In this document: positions 1-8,876 of the stretch, piece after piece
Numbering within the stretch: the first letter of the stretch is position 1
How the letters are laid out: every line of letters begins with the position of its first letter
DNA from: Saprospiraceae bacterium
GTDB taxonomy: Bacteria; Bacteroidota; Bacteroidia; Chitinophagales; Saprospiraceae
Assembly (NCBI GenBank): GCA_016713025.1
Contig: JADJPZ010000004.1
Coordinates: 2,232,001-2,296,000, forward strand
Direction: 5' to 3'
Length of the DNA: 64,000 nucleotides
Made by a program: the position numbers and the translations under genes
Notes under the pieces: model-generated
What the model saw: the letters and a program-made list of their open reading frames with translations, nothing else
Database searches by the model: none
Told to the model about the DNA's origin: nothing

Positions 1-158
1 TCAACAATATATACCAAATAGAAAAAGGTGAATGGAAATAAAAAATTTTGGATGAGATATGATTATGAAAAGATATCATCCTTATCCCACATAAATTACC
101 TTTTTAATTTTATAATGAGCGTTATATAAAAATAGAGAAGTTTATAAATATTTCTACT

Positions 159-166
159 TATCTTTG
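159..166 (+). promoter_or_regulatory. Probable -7 promoter element of the first gene
   Basis: TATCTTTG fits the Bacteroidota -7 consensus TAnnTTTG and lies 33 bases before the start codon of the TPR membrane protein. I do not see a TTG -33 box at the usual spacing, so only half of the promoter is supported. The rest of the first 198 bases is AT-rich with nothing recognisable. Confidence 0.35.
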
Positions 167-198
167 CTGCAACAATTTACATATACAGATAAACCATT

Positions 199-2178
199 AT
201 GTCAAAGAAGAGAGTCAGGCAGGCTTCCCAACAAACCGCACCAAACAAACCAAAACAAAAGGAGTTATCAGTTGTATCATCGACACAAAATTCCTTTTCT
301 TCATGGTGGCCGGCATTGATAGCAATTGTGATCACATTTTTATGTTTCTCCACAGCCATCAATAATGAATTTGTCAACTGGGATGATGACAGAAACTTTT
401 ATGAAAATCCACTCATTCAAAATATCAATAAAGAAAACTTTTGGGATAATACAAAACAGATATTTACTTCTGACGTCATAGGCAACTATAATCCATTGAC
501 AATCTGGACATTTGCATTAGAGAAAATTTATTTGGGGTTTGAAAAGACCCACCTCTGGCATCTGAATAATGTACTCCTGCACCTACTTTGTGTGTTTTTG
601 GTATTCAGAATTTCAACTTTTCTGGGTATTGGCTGGCGTGGAGCGTTTTTCATAGCTTTATTGTTTGGCATTCATCCTTTGCGGGTTGAGTCTGTAGCCT
701 GGGTGACTGAGCGCAAAGATGTTTTGTTTGGCGCATTTTATTTTGGTGCATTACTCCAATATGTAAAATACAAGCATGATGCATCATCTGTTAGGTGGGT
801 ATGGATTACCATATTTTTTATACTATCACTTTTTTCAAAGATTCAGGCCGTATCACTCCCATTGAGTTTGCTGGCAGTAGATTATTATCTGGATCAGAAG
901 TTCTCATTTAAGGCGATATTCAATAAGATTCCATTTTTTCTGATGTCTCTGGGATTTGGCATTCTGGGCATCCTGATGCTGAAAGAGCAAGGATCTTTGG
1001 CTACCGTTGAAGATAATACTGATTTTAATTTTATTCAGAGGCTTTTTGTTGGATCATATAGCTTTGTAATATATCTGATCAAGCTTGTTTTACCATTCAG
1101 AATGTCTCCGTTATATCCATATCCCAATTATTTTCCATGGTATTTTTACCCAAGCATGCTGATAGCACCCTTGACCTTATATGTACTTTACAAAAGCCAT
1201 ATGAGTGGAAAAAAGGCCATATTTTTTGGTATAATATTTTTTATTGTCAACATCATATTTCTTCTTCAGATTCTTGGTGCCGGCCAGGGATTTATAGCAG
1301 ACCGGTTTACATACATTGCATATTTTGGATTGTTTTTCACTGCAGGGTATTATTTTGACAAATGGACTTCACCAGGTTCAAACCACTCCGCTTATGCTTA
1401 TGGACTCGCCGGTATATTTATGTTGGCATTTGCTTTCATGACATTTCAGCAAAATAAAGTATGGAAAAACAGTGCTACCCTTTGGACACATGTTTTGAAG
1501 TATTATCAGGCCACTACCCTACCATATGGCAACAGAGCCAATTACTACAGAGATAAAAAAATGTTTCGTGAAGCCCTCACAGATTATAATGCAACCATCA
1601 GCATGAAAGACAATCAGCCTCAGGCATACAACAGTCGGGCCAGATTGTTTTTTGAAATTGCAAAGGGCCCTGATACACTGCTATTGGCTTTGAATGATTA
1701 CACTAAAGCCATAAGTTATGACAGTACCGATGGTGAGTTTTGGGTCAACAGAGGAGCCACTTATGCCAGACTCGGCAATATTGAAAAAGCAATAGAAGAT
1801 CTGAATAAAGGTCTCAAACTAAAGCCTGACCATGCTGTGGGATATCTCAATCGCTCCATCATGTATCACAATATCAACAGAACTGATCTCGCACTGGCTG
1901 ATATTGAGTCCTATCTCAAACTCAATCCATACAATGCTGACCTTTGGTTCGAAAAAGGACGTGCTTTGAGATTGTTAAACAGACCACAGGATGCAATATC
2001 TGCATACTCAGAAGCGTTGAAGTATCAAAGTAATAATACAGCTTTGTACTACCATGAAAGAGCCAGGACATATGCTGATCTGAAAATGCTGACAGAAGCA
2101 AAAAATGATCTGCAACAGGCCATAAATATGCAATACAAGGCTGTGGATCCGGCATTAAGATCTCAACTTGGATTATGA
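199..2178 (+). CDS. TMTC-like multi-spanning membrane protein with C-terminal TPR repeats
   Basis: The 659-residue protein has a basic, polar N-terminus, a first membrane segment at about residues 36-55, then the motif NEFVNWDDD, and about ten hydrophobic segments up to residue 420. A soluble tail of tetratricopeptide repeats follows, from about 430 to the end. The early acidic NWDD loop and the HPLRVESVAWVTERKD segment resemble the GT-C-fold membrane half of TMTC-type proteins, which in eukaryotes are O-mannosyltransferases; bacterial members are uncharacterised, so glycosyl transfer is only an inference. Its stop overlaps the trhA start (ATGA), so the two genes are probably cotranscribed. 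A paralogue with the same architecture lies at 31251-33138. Confidence 0.75.
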   Translation: MSKKRVRQASQQTAPNKPKQKELSVVSSTQNSFSSWWPALIAIVITFLCFSTAINNEFVNWDDDRNFYENPLIQNINKENFWDNTKQIFTSDVIGNYNPLTIWTFALEKIYLGFEKTHLWHLNNVLLHLLCVFLVFRISTFLGIGWRGAFFIALLFGIHPLRVESVAWVTERKDVLFGAFYFGALLQYVKYKHDASSVRWVWITIFFILSLFSKIQAVSLPLSLLAVDYYLDQKFSFKAIFNKIPFFLMSLGFGILGILMLKEQGSLATVEDNTDFNFIQRLFVGSYSFVIYLIKLVLPFRMSPLYPYPNYFPWYFYPSMLIAPLTLYVLYKSHMSGKKAIFFGIIFFIVNIIFLLQILGAGQGFIADRFTYIAYFGLFFTAGYYFDKWTSPGSNHSAYAYGLAGIFMLAFAFMTFQQNKVWKNSATLWTHVLKYYQATTLPYGNRANYYRDKKMFREALTDYNATISMKDNQPQAYNSRARLFFEIAKGPDTLLLALNDYTKAISYDSTDGEFWVNRGATYARLGNIEKAIEDLNKGLKLKPDHAVGYLNRSIMYHNINRTDLALADIESYLKLNPYNADLWFEKGRALRLLNRPQDAISAYSEALKYQSNNTALYYHERARTYADLKMLTEAKNDLQQAINMQYKAVDPALRSQLGL

Positions 2179-2816
2179 CAGACGGACTAAATATAAAAGT
2201 TTTATTTCAAAACCTTCCCATCAATGAAAAGGTCAATGTAATCACACATGGGACAGGTCTTTTGCTTTCCTTACTGCTATGCCCTTTATTGCTATTTTCA
2301 GAAAGTCTGTCATTACAGTTTTTAGGGCTTTGTGTGTTTACTTTTGGGTTAATATTTATGTTCTTTAGTTCGACCTTTTATCATCTTGCCAATAAGGATG
2401 TGAGAAAAAACCGATGGAGGGTGGTAGATCATATTTCTATTTTTTTCCTGATAGGTGGTACATATACACCTTTTATACTTTTCTATTACAATACTAAGGA
2501 AGGACTCGCATTCTTATTGTTGCATTGGATGATTATTGCAGGTGGTGTTATATTTAAGCTTATTTTCAAAACCAAATATGAAATTATATCCTTAGTTCTA
2601 TATCTGGTATTGGGATGGATGGTATTGTTTATATATGATGAAATCAGTAAAAACATGACCGGAGCAGTAAAATTCTGGCTTTTGGCTGGTGGGATAAGTT
2701 ATACCATCGGCGTGTTCTTCTACGTAAAAACAAGCATCCAGTGGAATCATGCCATCTGGCACATTTTGGTAATTCTGGGTGGTGCCGGACATTTTATAGC
2801 TTTACTTTTGTCCTGA
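2175..2816 (+). CDS. trhA: Hemolysin III / PAQR family membrane protein TrhA
   Basis: This 213-residue, seven-segment membrane protein carries the PAQR/HlyIII signature: SSTFYHL near residue 70, the VVDH motif about 20 residues later, and HAIWH close to the C-terminus. In the family these Ser, Asp and His residues bind a metal ion. Bacterial TrhA is linked to membrane lipid homeostasis; true haemolytic activity is doubtful. The start overlaps the stop of the preceding TPR protein by four bases, which implies translational coupling. Confidence 0.88.
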   Translation: MTDGLNIKVLFQNLPINEKVNVITHGTGLLLSLLLCPLLLFSESLSLQFLGLCVFTFGLIFMFFSSTFYHLANKDVRKNRWRVVDHISIFFLIGGTYTPFILFYYNTKEGLAFLLLHWMIIAGGVIFKLIFKTKYEIISLVLYLVLGWMVLFIYDEISKNMTGAVKFWLLAGGISYTIGVFFYVKTSIQWNHAIWHILVILGGAGHFIALLLS

Positions 2817-2926
2817 TTACTTTGCATATTCTGTATCGATTCCTTGTTTTCTTATCAATACCTATTTTTTCATTTGATATTTAAAGCTACATTTGCGGTT
2901 TGAATGCATCATCAACCAAAAACATC

Positions 2927-2942
2927 TTAGAGTATGTTTAAA
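2927..2942. repeat. Solo copy of a MITE end
   Basis: TTAGAGTATGTTTAAA matches the outer end of the small inverted-repeat element at 4040-4162, on the other side of apbE. It is probably a remnant of the same repeat family. No partner end is visible next to it. Confidence 0.4.
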
Positions 2943-2963
2943 TGAATAAAATTAAACACCAAA

Positions 2964-4015
2964 ATGAAATACCTTCAATATATATTCTTTATCATATCAT
3001 TTTCAGTATTATTTTCATGTAAAGAGCCGACAAAATCTTTTTTTAAGCTAACCGGCCCAAGCATGGGAACCAGATACAACATTACCGTACAAACTGATGA
3101 GCCTGCAAAAATTCAGAAAGCTGTTGACTCTATCCTGCAAAATTTTAATCTTTCCATGTCGTTGTATATAGACAACAGTACTTTGGTCAACTACAACAAT
3201 GCCTCAGATACTTTTTGCTACGACCCTGTGGTGGATCCATATTTTGAACCCGTATTCACCAAAGCCAAAGAGATTTATACTTTGAGTGGTGGAGCCTTTA
3301 ATCCTTCTATCGGACCTTTGGTCAACTACTATGGTTTCGGTTATAAAGAAAAGAAAAAACTGACCAATACTGACAGTTCTAAAGTAGCTGAACTACTGAA
3401 ATTACTGGTATTTGATAGTATTTTTTTGAATAAAAATGCTCAAGGCCTCATTTGTATCAATAAGCCTGACAAAAATGTTGTCCTGGATTTCAACTCCCTT
3501 TCACCCGGATATGCTGTAGATATTATTTCAAAATATTTTGATAAACAGAAGATTCTCAACTACATGATAGAGTTGGGTGGAGAAATCAGCGCCAGAGGTG
3601 TCAACGATAAAGGAAAAATTGGGTCATAGGCATCAATAAACCCTCTGAAAACGTCACAGAAACAGAGATTGAATTACCCTTGATTATTTCAAACAAAGCA
3701 TTGGCTACAAGTGGCAATTACCGTAATTCCTATGAATCCAAAGGTCAGAAATTCGCCCATATTATCAATCCTTTTACGGGCATCAGCGAACCTACTGACA
3801 TATTGAGTGCTACTGTTATTGCAGATGATTGTATCACAGCAGATGCCTTTGCTACTGCATTTATGGTTTTAGGTCTCGAAAAAGCACTACGATTAGTAGA
3901 AGAAATCAATGGAGTGGACGCTTGTTTCATTTACGATCTCGAAGGAGATGGTATTTTTGAATTCAGAGCAAGCGAAGGATTTTCAAAATACTATTTAGAT
4001 AACGAACAAAAATAA
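2964..4015 (+). pseudogene. apbE: FAD:protein FMN transferase ApbE, interrupted by a one-base deletion
   Basis: ApbE transfers FMN from FAD to Thr or Ser of periplasmic or membrane flavoproteins such as Nqr/Rnf subunits. The N-terminus is a lipoprotein signal (FSVLFSCKEP) followed by the family motif GPSMGTRYNIT. Reading stops at the TAG at 3627. Adding one A to the five-A run at 3614-3618 restores KNWVIGINKP and continues without interruption into ALATSGNY, HIINPFTG and ITADAFATAFMVLG, the flavin- and metal-binding C-terminal motifs, to 4015. The restored length (about 350 residues) is normal for ApbE. The lesion may be a sequencing error in a homopolymer. Confidence 0.85.
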
Positions 4016-4039
4016 TGACTTAGACACCAATAAACAAAC

Positions 4040-4162
4040 TTAGAGTATGTGTAAATTTTTATTGCCTTAAAATCAATATATTATGAACCTGACTTCAAAA
4101 TAATCGCCAGAACCATAATCTATTGATTTACAACTAAGAAAAATTTTAAACATACCCTTAAA
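4040..4162. repeat. Small MITE-like inverted-repeat element
   Basis: The 123-base segment starts TTAGAGTATGTGTAAA and ends in its imperfect inverse (TTTAAACATACCCTTAA). A second inverted pair lies inside: AAATCAATA near 4070 against TATTGATTT near 4123. The whole can fold into a long hairpin and codes for nothing. A solo end of the same family lies at 2927. Nested inverted repeats without a gene are typical of non-autonomous transposon derivatives; the parent element is not in the window. Confidence 0.5.
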
Positions 4163-4287
4163 TCTTGCATTCACTTATCGGATGTAGCCTTTATGAGTTG
4201 TCTGTTTTCGGACCGAGCAGCGAGGTTCCGTTTAAAAAAAGTAGTAATCAAATTTAGTCAAATCATAAATAAAATAAAAATATAAAG

Positions 4288-5109
4288 ATGTCTGATATAA
4301 AACTTAACATCGAAAAGGATATCATCTTTTTTGATATAGAATCTACCGGATTAAACATACTCAAAGACAGAATCCTTCAGATAGCATTGATAAAATACAC
4401 CAGCCATGAAGACGATCCAAAGGAAATGTTCCTTTTGATCAATCCGGGCGTGCCCATCTCTGATGAAGCATATGCCGTTCATGGTATCAGCAACGAAATG
4501 GTGAGAAATAAACCAACATTTGCTCAGATCGGCAAAGAGATTTATGATTTTATTGGCCAGTCTGATCTGGCAGGCTATAACTCAGACAGATTTGACGTAC
4601 CGATGCTTATGGAAGAATTTGACAGAATAGGTCTGAATTTTGATATCTCAAAAAGAAGGCTCATCGATGTGCAAAAGATATTTTACAAAATGGAGCCGAG
4701 GACACTAAAAGCCGCATACAGGCTGTATTGCAATAAAGATCTGTCGGATGCACACGATGCTTTGGCAGATGCAAGAGCCACAGTGGAAGTATTCAAAGGT
4801 CAGATCAAAAAATATGAAAATGTAGACTATATAGATGGTGATGGTTTCAATCACGGCGCACCCATAAAAAATGATATTGCGGCAATATCAAGCTTCATTT
4901 CTGATGATACTATGCTTGACGTAACCCAAAGGCTGAAGTATAATGCAAAAGGAGAAGTGATCTTCAATTTCGGTAAATACAGTGGCCAGACGGTAGCATC
5001 TGTGTTCAGGACTGAACCGAATTACTACCACTGGATCATAGAAAAAGACTTTTCAGCTCAGGTCAAACAAATGGTCAAAAAGATCTTTGATGAAATCAAA
5101 AAAACATGA
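4288..5109 (+). CDS. DEDD-family 3'-5' exonuclease with ExoX-type C-terminal domain
   Basis: The 273-residue protein carries the three exonuclease motifs: ExoI DIESTG (about residue 16), ExoII YNSDRFDVPML (about 100) and ExoIII DAHDALADA (about 155). This gives the D-E-D-H-D set of DnaQ-like DEDDh nucleases. After a linker, the C-terminal part (FNFGKYSGQTVASVF...YYHWI) matches the small domain found at the end of exodeoxyribonuclease X-like proteins. It probably trims single-stranded 3' ends in repair rather than proofreading for DNA polymerase III. Its stop overlaps the start of the MbnP-like gene by four bases, an odd coupling of a cytoplasmic nuclease with exported proteins. Confidence 0.85.
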   Translation: MSDIKLNIEKDIIFFDIESTGLNILKDRILQIALIKYTSHEDDPKEMFLLINPGVPISDEAYAVHGISNEMVRNKPTFAQIGKEIYDFIGQSDLAGYNSDRFDVPMLMEEFDRIGLNFDISKRRLIDVQKIFYKMEPRTLKAAYRLYCNKDLSDAHDALADARATVEVFKGQIKKYENVDYIDGDGFNHGAPIKNDIAAISSFISDDTMLDVTQRLKYNAKGEVIFNFGKYSGQTVASVFRTEPNYYHWIIEKDFSAQVKQMVKKIFDEIKKT

Positions 5110-5903
5110 TGTTAACATTAAAGCTTTTATCGTTAGCATTCCTCGTGACATTACTTCTGTCAGGCTGTTATTCCAGAAAAGAAGCCTGTTTGGATAACTT
5201 TGCTGCCAATTTTGATGTGACAGCAGATGATCCGTGTATTGATGATTGTTGTACCTATCCGCCACTCATCATCGATATGACTATAAAAGCCGGAGATTCT
5301 CTCTTCAGAAGTGAAGATACCCTGACTAACAAAATGGGACAAAAATTTAGAATTATAGACCTGAGGTGCTATTTTTCAGAATTTACACTTTATCAGAACA
5401 ATGGCAGTAAAATTAAAAACATAGAATTTCTCACCAGTGCAGACAACACCACCACCATAAATGATGACATCATACTTTGGAAATGGGCAGAAGCTAGTTT
5501 TAAGCCTGGTACCTACAAAAATTATGGCACATTTGACAGCCTTACTTTCCACTTGGGATTAAACTCAACAGTAAAGAGTACAACGTACAGCAATATTTCT
5601 TCTACTCACGGTCTGTCAGAGACATCGCGACTGAAAGGAAAAGATGGATCCATCACAGATATGACCATCAGGTGTATCCGTATGATCAATAAAGCAGATA
5701 CTATCAGTCTGACTATCAATCTTGACAAAACCGTTAAAATCAAAACCACCCGACCCCTGAGCACCACACCGGGAAAAGAAATCAGATATGGTTTTACTGC
5801 AGACTTCCTTGCTTTGATGAACAGTACAGACCTCAGTAAATCCGTTTCAGATATTGAAAATCAAGTCAAAAGCAACATATCAACATCAGATTTCGTTAGA
5901 TAA
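5106..5903 (+). CDS. MbnP-like exported lipoprotein
   Basis: The 265-residue protein has a lipoprotein signal (LLLSGC) followed by a Cys-rich linker, then a beta-rich domain whose opening (FRIIDLRCYFSEFTLYQNNG) and middle (GTFDSLTFHLGLNS) resemble the MbnP family (PF20243). In that family the partner MbnH, a diheme peroxidase, oxidises a Trp of MbnP. The gene directly downstream is such a peroxidase, which supports the assignment. The usual MxWxW-GY block near the HGLS position is not apparent here; the protein instead has a WKW earlier (about residue 121). It could therefore be a divergent subfamily. A second ATG directly after the first is an equally good start. Confidence 0.6.
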   Translation: MMLTLKLLSLAFLVTLLLSGCYSRKEACLDNFAANFDVTADDPCIDDCCTYPPLIIDMTIKAGDSLFRSEDTLTNKMGQKFRIIDLRCYFSEFTLYQNNGSKIKNIEFLTSADNTTTINDDIILWKWAEASFKPGTYKNYGTFDSLTFHLGLNSTVKSTTYSNISSTHGLSETSRLKGKDGSITDMTIRCIRMINKADTISLTINLDKTVKIKTTRPLSTTPGKEIRYGFTADFLALMNSTDLSKSVSDIENQVKSNISTSDFVR

Positions 5904-5929
5904 GTTATAAGCAATATTTCCATAGTCAT

Positions 5930-7024
5930 ATGAGCTTTAGATTTATATTGGTTTTTTTCATTTGGGGTCTTGTCATTTTTTTACCATCCTGCAATGATGA
6001 TGAGGAGGATCAAGATTTGATGGCCATACAATACAGACCGGAACCTTACCCTGTCGTATTACCAAAACACTTTCCTCCATTAAATACAAATGCCGGTAAT
6101 CCTTTGACAAAACAAGGAGTTCAGTTGGGCCGCCACCTTTTTTACGATCCGATTTTATCTGCAGACAGTTCTATGTCATGTGCTTCATGCCATTTGCCCC
6201 AACATGCATTTACAGATGCAAAAGCTGTCAGTACGGGTATAGATGGTATCGCAGGTACGAGAAGTTCTATGAGCCTCATCAATATTGGATTTGTTCAGTC
6301 AGGGTTGTTCTGGGATGGCAGATCAAAAACACTGGAAGAACAAGCCCTCCTGCCGGTAGAAGATCCTATAGAAATGCACAATACCTGGCCCAATGTCATA
6401 AAAAAATTAAAGTCACACTCTGTCTACCCCAAGCTCTTTCGGGCAGCATTTGGTATAGAAAAGAGCTCACAAATCACCAAAGAACTTGCAGCAAGAGCCA
6501 TTGCACAGTTTGAGAGAATCATCATCTCCAAAGACTCTAAATGGGACAAGATACAAGAAGGTAAAGCTTTGTTTACAGACTTAGAGCTCATAGGTCAGGG
6601 ATTATTTTTTGATGAAGATCCTGATTTGCCGGATGCTGAGTGTGGACATTGTCACAACACACCATTGGCTACATCTGATGACTTTTTCAATAATGGCCTG
6701 CAACAAACTTCCACACTCGACGGATTTCCTGATCCTGGCAGAGGCAAGGTCACGGGATCAAGAGCTGATAATGGAAAATTCCGTGCTCCTACATTGCGAA
6801 ATATCAGTGCCACAGCACCATACATGCACGATGGCAGGTTCAAGACACTGGATGAAGTCCTCGCTCACTACAATTCCGGAGGTAAAAGTTCACCCAATGC
6901 TGACCCTTTGTTACATCCGCTGAAGTTGGATGCATTTTACCTGAAGGCCCTGAAAGCATACATTGAAACCTTCAATGATACGCTGATCTACCAAAACCCC
7001 GATCTCAAAAATCCATTTAAATAA
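5930..7024 (+). CDS. Diheme cytochrome c peroxidase, MbnH/CcpA family
   Basis: A 364-residue exported protein with a lipoprotein signal (IFLPSCNDD). It has two c-type heme sites, CASCH (about residue 83) and CGHCH (about 238), plus GLFWDGR and YMHDGRF, which are hallmarks of the bacterial diheme peroxidase/MauG superfamily. The length is close to MbnH. It lies 26 bases after the MbnP-like gene and is probably in one operon with it. By analogy it would use peroxide to oxidise a residue on its neighbour or simply detoxify peroxide in the periplasm. Family is certain; the MbnH-type role is inference from the neighbour. Confidence 0.85.
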   Translation: MSFRFILVFFIWGLVIFLPSCNDDEEDQDLMAIQYRPEPYPVVLPKHFPPLNTNAGNPLTKQGVQLGRHLFYDPILSADSSMSCASCHLPQHAFTDAKAVSTGIDGIAGTRSSMSLINIGFVQSGLFWDGRSKTLEEQALLPVEDPIEMHNTWPNVIKKLKSHSVYPKLFRAAFGIEKSSQITKELAARAIAQFERIIISKDSKWDKIQEGKALFTDLELIGQGLFFDEDPDLPDAECGHCHNTPLATSDDFFNNGLQQTSTLDGFPDPGRGKVTGSRADNGKFRAPTLRNISATAPYMHDGRFKTLDEVLAHYNSGGKSSPNADPLLHPLKLDAFYLKALKAYIETFNDTLIYQNPDLKNPFK

Positions 7025-7042
7025 AAAATAATCAGCTATACA

Positions 7043-7074
7043 TTTGGTAGGTTAATAAAAAACAACTACCTTTG
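7043..7074 (+). promoter_or_regulatory. Sigma-ABfr promoter of the initiator tRNA gene
   Basis: TTTG at 7043-7046 and TACCTTTG at 7067-7074 are separated by 20 bases, a full match to the Bacteroidota vegetative promoter (TTTG/N19-21/TAnnTTTG). The tRNA begins about 42 bases downstream. Confidence 0.8.
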
Positions 7075-7116
7075 CAGTCCGTTATAAAAAACACAATTTT
7101 TTTATGATGTCATGGA

Positions 7117-7189
<73 letters not shown>

Positions 7190-7199
7190 CAAATAGAAA

Positions 7200-7231
7200 G
7201 GTAACTGATTGTTTTTCAGTTACCTTTTTTT
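7200..7231 (+). terminator. Rho-independent terminator after tRNA-fMet
   Basis: GGTAACTGA at 7200-7208 pairs perfectly with TCAGTTACC at 7216-7224, with a seven-base loop, and is followed by seven T. It begins ten bases after the tRNA. Confidence 0.88.
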
Positions 7232-7550
7232 ATTGGTTGCCGTTTTGGTTGTCGTTTAAGAGTAGATAAATGATCACTCTTTATCAAAAAATCTTCTGAA
7301 GAAGTTTAATTTTCCCTAATTTTTGAACTTTGATTAAATCTAATTCGTTGTAGAAATTAATAAAAGTGTTAGATTTGATATTAATAAACGACTCATGTAG
7401 AATAAATTTCTATGATGAACAAGATGAAATTGTAAAAATTGTTAAAATAGATGATATAAAAGGAAAAATACATATTCCTAGAGCTTTGACTAATGACAGT
7501 ATATTATTAATAAAAAGAAAATTGTCTCAAAGCAATAAAGCAAAAATACT
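7232..7550. other. Non-coding stretch after the tRNA terminator
   Basis: AT-rich DNA. A 62-codon frame with a GTG start (7366-7554) has no recognisable similarity and no clear ribosome binding site. I see no repeat, RNA gene or integrase remnant here. Confidence 0.4.
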
Positions 7551-7716
7551 CTAATATTCCTTATAGATGGTCTTGATATTGCAACCTTCACATAAAAAAC
7601 TCTGAGATCTGCCCCGTTTGAGTTTAACGGCAATTTTGAACAGGTCGAAGTCATATTGACCTAAACTTTTAAACGGGCTGCATTGTGATTTACATTTTCG
7701 TCTTTCTTATCTTCAT
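7551..7716 (-). pseudogene. Possible small Cys-pair (zinc-ribbon-like) protein gene, frameshifted near its start
   Basis: On the minus strand, a 50-codon open stretch ending at the TAG 7551-7553 reads like protein: CKSQC, then SLGQYDFDLFKIAVKLKRGR, then CEGC and IYKEY. Two closely spaced Cys pairs about 30 residues apart suggest a zinc-binding mini-protein. An ATG at 7714-7716 followed by MKIR is one base out of phase; removing one A from the AAA in the fifth codon joins both parts into a 54-residue protein with a very basic start. I do not recognise the family. It may be a real small gene with a sequencing error, a decayed gene, or chance. Confidence 0.35.
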
Positions 7717-7943
7717 AAATATCAATTTCCCAAGTTACTAAGTTACTAAAATATCGCGACATGCGTTCGTTTTTCGAAATAAACATTAAAACGCGTTTAT
7801 ATTTTATCCACATCGTCTGTTTTTTATAAAAAAGAATTAGCTTGATCTTGAAGAGCAGCTTATTATTGTTATTCCGGACATTCCTGCCATATTCACAAAA
7901 GTCATATACTAAAAATATAAATATTTATTTTTGTCAAAAACTA
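7717..7943. other. Non-coding stretch upstream of the tRNA-Arg promoter
   Basis: AT-rich, with a short tandem repeat (AGTTACTA twice, near 7731-7749) and no convincing reading frame on either strand. Confidence 0.4.
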
Positions 7944-7973
7944 TTGTTTAAATTTAAAAATCCATTATCTTTG
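7944..7973 (+). promoter_or_regulatory. Sigma-ABfr promoter of the tRNA-Arg / ribosomal protein block
   Basis: TTG at 7944-7946 and TATCTTTG at 7966-7973 are spaced by 19 bases, matching the Bacteroidota vegetative promoter. The next features are tRNA-Arg and rpmB, so the promoter may drive the whole block, with the tRNA cut out of the leader. Confidence 0.78.
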
Positions 7974-8062
7974 CAGCCTGTTAGGAAAGAGAAGATGACG
8001 ATCTTCCTGTATACTTTTTGTAAAGTATTGACTTACAGAGATATAAGAAGGTTCAACCATTT

Positions 8063-8139
8063 GGCTTCGTAGCTTAATTGGATAGAGTCCCTGACTACGG
8101 ATCAGGAGGTTGAAGGTTCGAATCCTTCCGAAGTCACCA
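8063..8139 (+). tRNA. tRNA-Arg (anticodon ACG)
   Basis: Acceptor stem GGCTTCG (8063-8069) pairs with CGAAGTC (8129-8135), including one G-T pair, followed by discriminator A and an encoded CCA (8137-8139). The anticodon arm CCTGA/TCAGG encloses CTACGGA with anticodon ACG at 8097-8099. The wobble A is expected to be deaminated to inosine by TadA, so this tRNA would read CGU, CGC and CGA. Confidence 0.93.
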
Positions 8140-8200
8140 TAAACCAAATTCAAAAAATACGGAAATTCCGTAAGTTTTTAAGATTTTAAAATAGATCACA

Positions 8201-8449
8201 ATGTCAAGAGTTTGCCAATTAACAGGTAAAAGACCCATGAAAGGTCACAAAGTTTCTCACTCAAATGTCAAAACCAACAGGAGGTTTTTACCAAATCTGT
8301 TCAAAAAGCGTTTTTTTATGCCTGAAACAGGTGAGTGGGTGACACTTAAAGTATGTTCTACAGCATTGCGTACCATAGACAAAAAAGGTCTGTATGCATA
8401 CCTTAAAGAACTGAAGTATTCAGGTGTAAACACAGGTGTAAAAATCTGA
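8201..8449 (+). CDS. rpmB: 50S ribosomal protein L28
   Basis: The 82-residue protein starts MSRVCQLTGKRPMKGHKVSH and contains NVKTNRRFLPNL, the L28 signature; length and basic composition fit. It belongs to the large ribosomal subunit. It is the first gene of the rpmB-rpmG-DUF4295-ftsY block that is widely conserved in Bacteroidota, 61 bases after the tRNA-Arg gene. Confidence 0.97.
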   Translation: MSRVCQLTGKRPMKGHKVSHSNVKTNRRFLPNLFKKRFFMPETGEWVTLKVCSTALRTIDKKGLYAYLKELKYSGVNTGVKI

Positions 8450-8484
8450 TTTTAATTGAAAAAATAAAGTAATCAAGGAGAGTC

Positions 8485-8673
8485 ATGGCAAAAAAAGCAA
8501 AAGGAAACAGAATTCAGATCATTCTGGAATGCACAGAGCACAAAACTAGTGGTATGCCTGGTACATCAAGGTATGTCACTGAAAAAAACAGAAAAAACAA
8601 TCCTGACAGATTGGAAATCAAAAAATTTAATCCGGTATTAAAGAAATATACACTTCACAAAGAAATTAAATAA
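8485..8673 (+). CDS. rpmG: 50S ribosomal protein L33
   Basis: A 62-residue basic protein with IQIILECTEHKTSGMPGTSR and YVTEKNRKNNPDRLEIKKF, typical of L33. Only one Cys is present, so it lacks the two CxxC pairs of the zinc-binding form and is the zinc-independent paralogue type. It follows rpmB by 35 bases with AAGGAG-like spacing before the ATG and is followed two bases later by the DUF4295 gene. Confidence 0.97.
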   Translation: MAKKAKGNRIQIILECTEHKTSGMPGTSRYVTEKNRKNNPDRLEIKKFNPVLKKYTLHKEIK

Positions 8674-8675
8674 TC

Positions 8676-8852
8676 ATGGCAAAAGTATCTAAAAACGCAA
8701 GAGTTGCTCAAAGGGCTGCCAATGCAGGCTCGGGTAGAGATCACGTGAAGGTGGTAAAATCTATCAAAGACCCTGTTTCCGGTAAGTATTCTTACAAAGA
8801 GTCCATCATACACAAGGACAAGGTTAAAGAGTTTTTTGAAGAAAGTAAATAA
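8676..8852 (+). CDS. DUF4295 small basic protein
   Basis: A 58-residue protein, MAKVSKNARVAQRAANAG at the start and KEFFEESK at the end, that matches the short DUF4295 family always found after rpmG in Bacteroidota. The function is unknown; the small size, high Lys/Arg content and location suggest a ribosome-associated protein. Its start lies two bases after the rpmG stop, so the three genes are surely cotranscribed. Confidence 0.9.
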   Translation: MAKVSKNARVAQRAANAGSGRDHVKVVKSIKDPVSGKYSYKESIIHKDKVKEFFEESK

Positions 8853-8876
8853 TCAGCCAGGCTGATATAAAGTAAT

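Noticed and set aside
7366..7554. A 62-codon plus-strand frame
   Set aside because: GTG start, no ribosome binding site or similarity; it touches only the end of the more protein-like minus-strand frame at 7551-7716.
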